From NCBI RefSeq assembly GCF_014193585.1, contig NZ_BLXY01000001.1, forward strand, positions 1,173,033 to 1,237,032: DNA of 64,000 nucleotides, given 5' to 3'. The stretch is from Geomonas paludis. GTDB lineage: Bacteria; Desulfobacterota; Desulfuromonadia; Geobacterales; Geobacteraceae. This document shows positions 59,290-64,000 of the stretch, one piece after another. A model generated the notes under the pieces. That model was given only the letters and a program-made list of their open reading frames with translations, had not been told where the DNA came from and did no database searches. The position numbers were made by a program, and so were the translations under genes. Position 1 is the first letter of the stretch. Every line of letters begins with the position of its first letter.

Positions 59290-59976
59290 ATGTCAGACAT
59301 CAAGATCCTGATAGTGGTAAAAGATAGCGAAGCAGGTGACGCCTATGCACACGCCGTAACTGAAATCGGCGTTGCCTGTGACGTGGCGCGCTCCTTTGTG
59401 GAGATGTCGCAGATGGCGACTGATAACCGCTACAACGGCTTCCTGGTCGACATACTGACACTGGTGCGCTGCAGCAAGGAAGAGAAGGTGATCGCCTATG
59501 AGTGCATCAACCTCTTTCCGGTGCTGCGGGTGAAGTGGGAGGCGAGGCACAAAAAGATAAAGCTGAGCCCGCTGGAGCAGAGTTTCTCCCCCGACACCGA
59601 TTCGGCCCTGCGCTTCTTCATCGAAAACCGCTGCAGAAACTTCGCCGCCCGCTCGTTGCGCCGTTCGCCGCGCCGCTCCATCAACCTGAACCTCTACTAC
59701 AGCACCGATCCCGGCTTCCCGGCCGAGAGCACGTACAAGTCCTTCACCATCAACCTCGGCAGCCACGGCCTGTTCCTGCACACCATGCACGACTTCCTGC
59801 AGGGGGACACCATCTGGATCCGCTTCCTCGAGTTCGCCGACCAGACCCCGATCCGCGCCACCGTGCGCTGGTCGCAACCTTGGGGGGTGACCCGCTGCAT
59901 CCCCGGAGCCGGGGTGATGTTTGAAGCCATGACCAAGAAACAGGAGCAGGAACTGGCCAAACTGCTCGATCTCTGA
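59290..59976 (+). CDS. Degenerate receiver-PilZ protein
   Basis: The 228-residue protein starts at ATG 59290. The first 60 residues resemble a receiver (ILIVVKDSEAGDAY; GFLVDILTLVR) but lack the acidic pair, and the acceptor region is altered, so phosphorylation is unlikely. The C-terminal PilZ domain (about 120-225) keeps RRSPRRS (an RxxxR-type motif) and NLGSHGLFL, the full (D/N)xSxxG motif, so c-di-GMP binding is likely. The NRDE gene follows 20 bp later, suggesting co-transcription. Role: c-di-GMP effector of unknown output. Confidence 0.85.
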   Translation: MSDIKILIVVKDSEAGDAYAHAVTEIGVACDVARSFVEMSQMATDNRYNGFLVDILTLVRCSKEEKVIAYECINLFPVLRVKWEARHKKIKLSPLEQSFSPDTDSALRFFIENRCRNFAARSLRRSPRRSINLNLYYSTDPGFPAESTYKSFTINLGSHGLFLHTMHDFLQGDTIWIRFLEFADQTPIRATVRWSQPWGVTRCIPGAGVMFEAMTKKQEQELAKLLDL

Positions 59977-59996
59977 TTCACTTCCAGGAACCCCGC

Positions 59997-60755
59997 ATGT
60001 GCACCCTGCTGCTCGCCTACCGTGCTCACCCCCAATACCGGCTCGTCATCGCCGCCAACCGTGACGAATACTATCTGCGTCCGACACACCCCGCCCATTT
60101 CTGGGAAGACGCCCCGCACATCTTCGCCGGGCGCGACCTGGTGCACGGCGGCACCTGGCTCGGTGTCACCGCGACCGGACGTATCGCCGCGCTCACCAAT
60201 TACCGCGACCCAAGCGATCTGCACCGCCACGGTCCATCGTCGCGCGGGCAACTGGTGAGCGGCTTTCTGGCGCAGGAGGCGGGCGCCGAGGAGTACCTGG
60301 CCCGGCTGCGGGAGTCCGGCGTCCCCTATGGCGGCTACAACCTGCTGGTCGGAGACAGCGAGCGGCTCTTCTGCTACTCCAACAAGAACGACCGGGTGCT
60401 CCCGATCGCGCCGGGGATCCACGGCCTCAGTAACCACCTGCTGGACACGCCCTGGCCCAAGGTGCGGTGCGGCAAGGACGGGCTGGCCCGTATCCTGTCC
60501 CGGCAGAGTTTATCAGCGGAGGAACTGTTCGCGCTCCTGGCCGACCAGACGCACCCCCCGGACCAGGAGTTGCCCGACACCGGCGTGGGGCTCGAACTGG
60601 AGCGGATGCTGTCCCCCATCTTCATCACGAGCGCGCAGTACGGCACCCGCTGTTCCACCGTGCTGCTGGTGGATGCCACAGGGAAGGCAACCTTCATCGA
60701 GCGCAGTTTCGAGGGAGAAGTGACCACCGAGAGGCAGGCGCAATTCCAGTGGTAA
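59997..60755 (+). CDS. NRDE/TANGO2-family protein
   Basis: The 252-residue protein starts at ATG 59997, after CCAGGAACCCCGC. The Cys-2 start (MCTLL) and the ANRDEYY motif (about 20-26), with GGTWLGVTATGRIAALTNYRDP, define the NRDE/TANGO2 family, whose N-terminal cysteine resembles Ntn-type nucleophiles. The C-terminal STVLLVDATGKATFIERSF is also typical. Bacterial roles are unclear; eukaryotic TANGO2 is linked to heme or lipid handling, which would be notable in a cytochrome-rich organism, but nothing here demonstrates that. It ends before a repeat and terminator. Confidence 0.93.
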   Translation: MCTLLLAYRAHPQYRLVIAANRDEYYLRPTHPAHFWEDAPHIFAGRDLVHGGTWLGVTATGRIAALTNYRDPSDLHRHGPSSRGQLVSGFLAQEAGAEEYLARLRESGVPYGGYNLLVGDSERLFCYSNKNDRVLPIAPGIHGLSNHLLDTPWPKVRCGKDGLARILSRQSLSAEELFALLADQTHPPDQELPDTGVGLELERMLSPIFITSAQYGTRCSTVLLVDATGKATFIERSFEGEVTTERQAQFQW

Positions 60756-60824
60756 GAAGGGGCGCATCCTCCTTCCCGCTCCGGAAGAGGGGCAGGGGCG
60801 ACGCTGATGGGTGACCTGTTTTCG

Positions 60825-60859
60825 CCCCCTCTCCCTCCGGGAGAGGGCCGCGGTGAGGG
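60825..60859 (+). repeat. GAGAGGG-type repeat, single arm
   Basis: CCCCTCTCCCTCCGGGAGAGG followed by GCGGTGAGGG; a single, unpaired copy of the family seen at 46184 and 54809. Confidence 0.75.
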
Positions 60860-60901
60860 CGTCGGTGCGATGGCGTGAGGGCTCGTAGTTTGGGAAATGC
60901 G

Positions 60902-60936
60902 AAGGGGCGAACCATGATGGTTCGCCCCTTCTTTTT
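60902..60936 (+). terminator. Terminator after the NRDE gene
   Basis: A 14-bp stem (AAGGGGCGAACCAT and complement, 60902-60930) with a one-base apex is followed by CTTTTT. It uses a GGGGCGAA/TTCGCCCC core like the palindromic repeats next to it. Confidence 0.85.
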
Positions 60937-60962
60937 ACTGACACGGTGGAGGGTTGGCTTCC

Positions 60963-60986
60963 GTAGGGGCGAATAATCATTCGCCC
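60963..60986. repeat. Short palindromic repeat, copy 2
   Basis: The second copy of the GTAGGGGCGAATAAT...ATTCGCCC palindrome at 17493-17516; one base differs. It lies just past the lipoprotein gene on the opposite strand. Confidence 0.7.
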
Positions 60987-61013
60987 AGACTTCGCCCCCT
61001 TCCTGCAACCCGC

Positions 61014-62234
61014 CTACTGGTACTGGATGTACAGCGGTTTCGGGTTCAGCATGAGCACCTCTTTCGGGGTGAGCAGCGCATCGCCCTTCTTGGTGTCGTT
61101 GTGGTAGAAGAGTTTGAACCCGGTGAACTCGACCGGTTCGGCCACGATGTAGTCCTTGTAGGAGTCGCGCTTGAGCCAGGGGGCGCCCCAGCCGTCCATG
61201 TTCATCACGATCTGCACCTCGGGGCGCAGCTGGATGTTCTTCGAGTTGGTCACGCCGTTTCTGGTGAAGCGGTGTACGACGAACACCTTCGGCGGCAGGT
61301 TGTACTTCTTGACCAGCTCCTTCAGGTAGTTGGAGGCATAGTTGATGTCGGCGGCGTCGTAGGTGCCGATCTTGGTGCCCGGCTTCTTGCCACTCTTGAT
61401 CAGGTTGAACTCCGGGTCGATGCCCAGGTGCACGTCCGGGTTCTTGAGTATCCACTCGAAGCGCGGCAGCACGTTGCGGATGTTGTCGTGCCCGGTCTGG
61501 ATGTCGATGAACATGATGGCGTTGATCGACTTGGCCCAGCTGTAGACATCGTTGATGATCTTGTCGGGCATGACCATGCGGTAGAGACCGGCCTTGCCCG
61601 GTTCGCCCTGGGCCACTACCGCGATCAGGTGCAGCGCGGGCTGTACCGGGTGCGACGGATCGGCCGCCTGCCACTTGGCCGCTTCCCGCTTCAGGCGCTG
61701 CAGCATGTCGTCTTTCTGGTACTCGCCCAGCGCTCCCATCCTCTTGGAGAGGGGGTTGCCGTAGTAGGCGACGATCCGCTTCTGGGGCAGGATCGAACCC
61801 GGCAGCGGCGCGGGATGCTTCACCGGCCAACCTTTCTTGGCCGCGAAGTCGGGGTCCTCACCGGCGCGGTAGGTCACCTTGGGTGCGGCTGCCTCTTTGC
61901 CTTTGGCCCCTTTGCCCTTCCCCTTTTTCCCGGCGCTGGAATGCGCGTCGAACTTGGCGCCATTCGGGGCGGTGCCGTTGGGTGCGGCCGCTTCGGTGGC
62001 CGGTGCAGCGGGTGTCGCCGGGGTGGCAACTGCAGGAGTTGCAGTGGCAGGGGCGGTCGCCGCCGGGAGGTTGGCCGCCGGGGCGGCCTGCGCCGACGAG
62101 GGGTGTCCTTGCACGGTTGCGGCGCCTGCCTGGGTGGCGGCTGCCTTTTTATCCTTGCATCCCATGAGTGCCAGCGGCAGTGCCAGCAGGGCGACCAGCA
62201 TGAGGGCGCGGTGGTTCGGGTAAAGGTGCTTCAC
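61014..62234 (-). CDS. Lipoprotein with a putative TIM-barrel-like domain, unknown function
   Basis: The 406-residue protein starts at ATG 62234 (AAGGAGAACTTAC upstream). The signal ends in a lipobox LALMGC (Cys near residue 26). A roughly 95-residue low-complexity linker rich in Ala, Pro and Thr, ending in a KKGKGKGAKGKE cluster, joins the lipid anchor to a C-terminal domain (about 135-406). That domain has VAYYGNP, IDIQTGHD, HLGIDPEFN and VVHRFTR segments, resembling beta-strand ends of a TIM barrel with Asp/Glu/His residues. It could be a glycoside hydrolase-like enzyme, but no family is recognised. Probably at the outer membrane. Confidence 0.7.
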   Translation of the reverse strand: MKHLYPNHRALMLVALLALPLALMGCKDKKAAATQAGAATVQGHPSSAQAAPAANLPAATAPATATPAVATPATPAAPATEAAAPNGTAPNGAKFDAHSSAGKKGKGKGAKGKEAAAPKVTYRAGEDPDFAAKKGWPVKHPAPLPGSILPQKRIVAYYGNPLSKRMGALGEYQKDDMLQRLKREAAKWQAADPSHPVQPALHLIAVVAQGEPGKAGLYRMVMPDKIINDVYSWAKSINAIMFIDIQTGHDNIRNVLPRFEWILKNPDVHLGIDPEFNLIKSGKKPGTKIGTYDAADINYASNYLKELVKKYNLPPKVFVVHRFTRNGVTNSKNIQLRPEVQIVMNMDGWGAPWLKRDSYKDYIVAEPVEFTGFKLFYHNDTKKGDALLTPKEVLMLNPKPLYIQYQ

Positions 62235-62571
62235 GTTGTAAGTTCTCCTTGTATGGTGGTGCAGCCTGGACCGGCCTCGACCGTGCGGGCATATCGGTGC
62301 GGACGGCGCCTGGCGTGCTTTTGTTTTTGTCTGATTGTGCGGAGTCTGGTTTTGGCGGTTACTGGGGAGATATCGGGGCGGGCTGTAGTGCCTTACACCT
62401 GTGACAAAACCGACAAGCTCGTCCGTACTTATACCCTTTTTGCATTTGCGGTGTCAACAACCAGTGGCCCATTTTGGTGAGAAAGTTTTTAGATTGGGCG
62501 TCCAGTGGACTCTTTGAGGCTGATTTTTTCGTTTTTTCAAAGAATTGTTTCTATTTAGCGGCACTATGGCG
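62235..62571. other. Intergenic region between the lipoprotein gene and the binding-protein promoter
   Basis: About 340 bp with no protein-like frame. It becomes AT-rich toward 62480-62560. The leftward promoter of the lipoprotein must lie here, but I could not fix one. No repeat or hairpin with a T run was seen. Confidence 0.5.
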
Positions 62572-62601
62572 TTGACGATAGCTCTTTGCCGGTGGTATGC
62601 T
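62572..62601 (+). promoter_or_regulatory. Promoter of the TrpX-type transport operon
   Basis: TTGACG (62572-62577), 18-bp spacer, TATGCT (62596-62601), followed by a roughly 100-nt leader. A CCGACC/GGTCGG hairpin lies at about 62624-62645. No known riboswitch fold is recognised. Confidence 0.65.
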
Positions 62602-62706
62602 CGGCGGTCGAAAATAGGTCCGACCTTTTCACCGGTCGGCGGCGATAGATTACGGTTTGGCAGTACCAGCAGCAGAAATTCAATTCAATGTAAACCGGAG
62701 GTATCT

Positions 62707-63702
62707 GTGCGCAAGAAGATCGGTATTCTGTTGGCCCTCTCGTTGTCTGTGTTGTCTGCGGCAACCGCTTTTGCAGCGGCTCCCGCCAAGCCGGTGACGA
62801 TCGGCATCTCCAAGATCGTTTCCCACCCGGCGCTGGATGCGGTTGTGAAGGGCATCCAGGATGAACTGAAGGACTCCAAGATCAACGCAACCTTCGACGT
62901 GCAGAACGCCAACGGCGACATCAACACCGCGGCGTCCATCGCCACCAAGTTCCAAAGCCAGAAGGTAGACCTCGCCGTCGGCGTCGCCACTCCGACCGCC
63001 CAGGCGCTGGTGAACACCCTGAAAGGGATCCCGATCGTCTTCTCCGCCGTTACCGACCCGGTCAAGGCCGGCTTGGTTCCCTCCCTCGCCAAGGGCGGCA
63101 AAAACGTCACCGGCGTTTCCGACATGACCCCGGTGAAGCAGCAGATCGAGATGCTGCTCAAGATCAAGCCGAAGACCAAGCGTATCGGCCACATCTACAC
63201 CAGCTCCGAGGAGAATGCAGTCGTGCTGGCCGGCATGGTGAAGCAGGTCTGCAAGGAGAAACACCTCGAGTTCGTTGAGACCACCGTTACCAAGTCCGCC
63301 GAGGTGAAGCAGGCTGCCCAGACCATCGCCAACCGCGTCGACGCCATCTACATCTCCACCGACAACACCGTCGTCTCTGCCATGAGCGCCGTTGCCGAGG
63401 TTGCCGCCAAGGCCAAGATCCCGGTCATGTCCGCCGACCCGAGCTCCTCCGAGACCTACGACGTCCTCGCCGCCTGGGGCTTCGACTACTACAAGATGGG
63501 CCGCGCCACCGGCAAGATGATCATCGAGATCCTGAAAGGGAAGAAGCCGGAGCAGATCCCGACCCGCTTCATGACCAAGGCCAGCGACGTCGACCTGCTG
63601 ATCAACCTCGACGTAGCCAAGAAGCTCGGCCTGACCGTCCCGGCCGACATCGTCAAGTCCGCCAAGACTATCCGTCAGAACGGCAAGCTCACCAAGAAGT
63701 AA
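62707..63702 (+). CDS. ABC transporter substrate-binding protein, TrpX/PF04392 family
   Basis: The 331-residue protein starts at GTG 62707 with GGAGG 7 bp upstream; the longer frame to 62545 includes the promoter and is ruled out. A signal peptide (about 1-23, AFA) precedes a PF04392-type fold: ISKIVSHPALDAVVKGIQDEL, DLAVGVATPTAQAL, FSAVTDPVKAGLV, VTGVSDMTPV, MSADPSSSETYDVLAAWG. This family (TrpX/CbsA-like) binds tryptophan, other aromatics or related ligands. The permease gene follows, past an inverted-repeat element; the ATPase should lie beyond the window. Ligand not determined. Confidence 0.93.
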   Translation: MRKKIGILLALSLSVLSAATAFAAAPAKPVTIGISKIVSHPALDAVVKGIQDELKDSKINATFDVQNANGDINTAASIATKFQSQKVDLAVGVATPTAQALVNTLKGIPIVFSAVTDPVKAGLVPSLAKGGKNVTGVSDMTPVKQQIEMLLKIKPKTKRIGHIYTSSEENAVVLAGMVKQVCKEKHLEFVETTVTKSAEVKQAAQTIANRVDAIYISTDNTVVSAMSAVAEVAAKAKIPVMSADPSSSETYDVLAAWGFDYYKMGRATGKMIIEILKGKKPEQIPTRFMTKASDVDLLINLDVAKKLGLTVPADIVKSAKTIRQNGKLTKK

Positions 63703-63713
63703 CTAAAAGCAGT

Positions 63714-63838
63714 AAACCATTGGCCACGGAGAAAATCTGAGCAAATCTGAGAGAACCAAAAAGCAGTAAGGTTCAAAACCCGGATTATGGTTTTGCCTTT
63801 CTCCGAAGTTCTCAGATTTTCTCCGTGGCCAATGGTTT
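63714..63838. repeat. 125-bp element with perfect 28-bp terminal inverted repeats
   Basis: The left arm (63714-63741, starting AAACCATTGGCCACGG) is the exact reverse complement of the right arm (63811-63838). The 69-bp interior has no open frame. It lies 11 bp after the binding-protein stop and 35 bp before the permease start. A diverged relative is at 25256-25366. Confidence 0.93.
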
Positions 63839-63873
63839 TGACTATGGTTTAAGAAGGGTTAAACGGTTCCGCT

Positions 63874-64000
63874 ATGATCGAAGGTATTTTTGTTGAAGGG
63901 TTGATCTATGGCATCATGGTCCTGGGCGTGTTCATCTCGTTCAGGATTCTTGATTTTCCGGACCTGACGGTTGACGGGTCCTTCCCCCTGGGGGCCGCAC
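63874..64000 (+). CDS. ABC transporter permease, 5' part only
   Basis: Starts at ATG 63874; 42 codons are visible before the window edge. The hydrophobic start (GLIYGIMVLGVFISFRIL) followed by DFPDLTVDGSFPLGAA matches permeases paired with TrpX-type binding proteins (BPD_transp_2-like). It is on the same strand as the binding protein. The intervening inverted repeat would be transcribed. Full identity depends on sequence to the right. Confidence 0.85.
   Translation, partial: MIEGIFVEGLIYGIMVLGVFISFRILDFPDLTVDGSFPLGAA

Noticed and set aside
1..64000. CRISPR arrays, tRNA, rRNA and transposase genes
   Set aside because: No regularly spaced direct repeats with variable spacers, no cloverleaf or rRNA-like stretch and no transposase motif were noticed in a visual scan; the short repeats seen are paired palindromes or coding repeats.

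Overview
The window looks like a chromosomal segment of a GC-rich dissimilatory metal-reducing bacterium of the Geobacter/Geomonas/Citrifermentans group. The evidence is a seven-heme cytochrome c plus cytochrome b pair resembling Geobacter CbcA/CbcB, a twelve-heme cytochrome built from four triheme c7-like modules, a separate triheme c7-like cytochrome, several PilZ and receiver proteins, and the short GC-rich repeats common in this group. No rRNA, tRNA, CRISPR array, transposase or phage gene was seen. The species assignment is inference; the cytochrome architectures are directly visible.

Layout. 1-3.7 kb: respiratory bc-type module (partial membrane gene, seven-heme cytochrome, cytochrome b, small membrane protein), convergent with the twelve-heme cytochrome. 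4.1-9.6 kb (minus): periplasmic amino-acid-type binding protein, chemoreceptor and AspT-like exchanger. 9.9-12.8 kb (minus): MltG and a receiver/DUF4388/J-like/TPR protein. 13-17.3 kb (plus): a very long GH13-type enzyme and a ScpB-like methylmalonyl-CoA decarboxylase. 17.5-25.2 kb (minus): a 36-residue four-cysteine protein and two M16 peptidases in one operon, then Lon and an ABC-F ATPase. 25.4-28 kb (minus): YajD-like HNH protein, HD protein, MaoC hydratase, EmrE-type exporter. 28.2-35.1 kb: cell-envelope genes (TPR/Ala-rich/DUF11-like surface protein, two LysM proteins, pseudo-receiver membrane protein) around a ferritin-like gene. 35.2-37 kb (minus): amidohydrolase, DUF2721 protein, unknown helical protein. 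37.6-42 kb (plus): RNase E/G with a very long tail, outer-membrane barrel, CrcB, DUF190.

42-48.4 kb (plus): 2-oxoglutarate dehydrogenase E1, E2 and E3 followed by lipB, so the complex and the first enzyme of lipoate attachment are encoded together. 48.4-52.6 kb (plus): a second Lon-type protease (AAA_32/LonB-like), a lipid kinase and a receiver-PilZ protein. 52.7-57.4 kb (minus): glycosyltransferase, CheV, a molybdopterin oxidoreductase and an upstream triheme cytochrome. 57.6-60.8 kb (plus): PilZ protein, GreB, second PilZ protein, NRDE/TANGO2 protein. 61-62.2 kb (minus): lipoprotein of unknown function. 62.6-64 kb (plus): TrpX-type binding protein and the start of its permease, cut by the window edge.

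Themes: extracellular electron transfer, envelope sensing and motility (chemoreceptor, CheV, three PilZ proteins), protein quality control (two Lon types, M16 pair), and a complete 2-oxoglutarate dehydrogenase locus. The least explained parts are the 28-35 kb envelope locus, the M16 plus small four-cysteine protein operon, the binding-protein/chemoreceptor/exchanger cluster, an mltG whose membrane anchor has no standard start codon, and two inverted-repeat intergenic elements.
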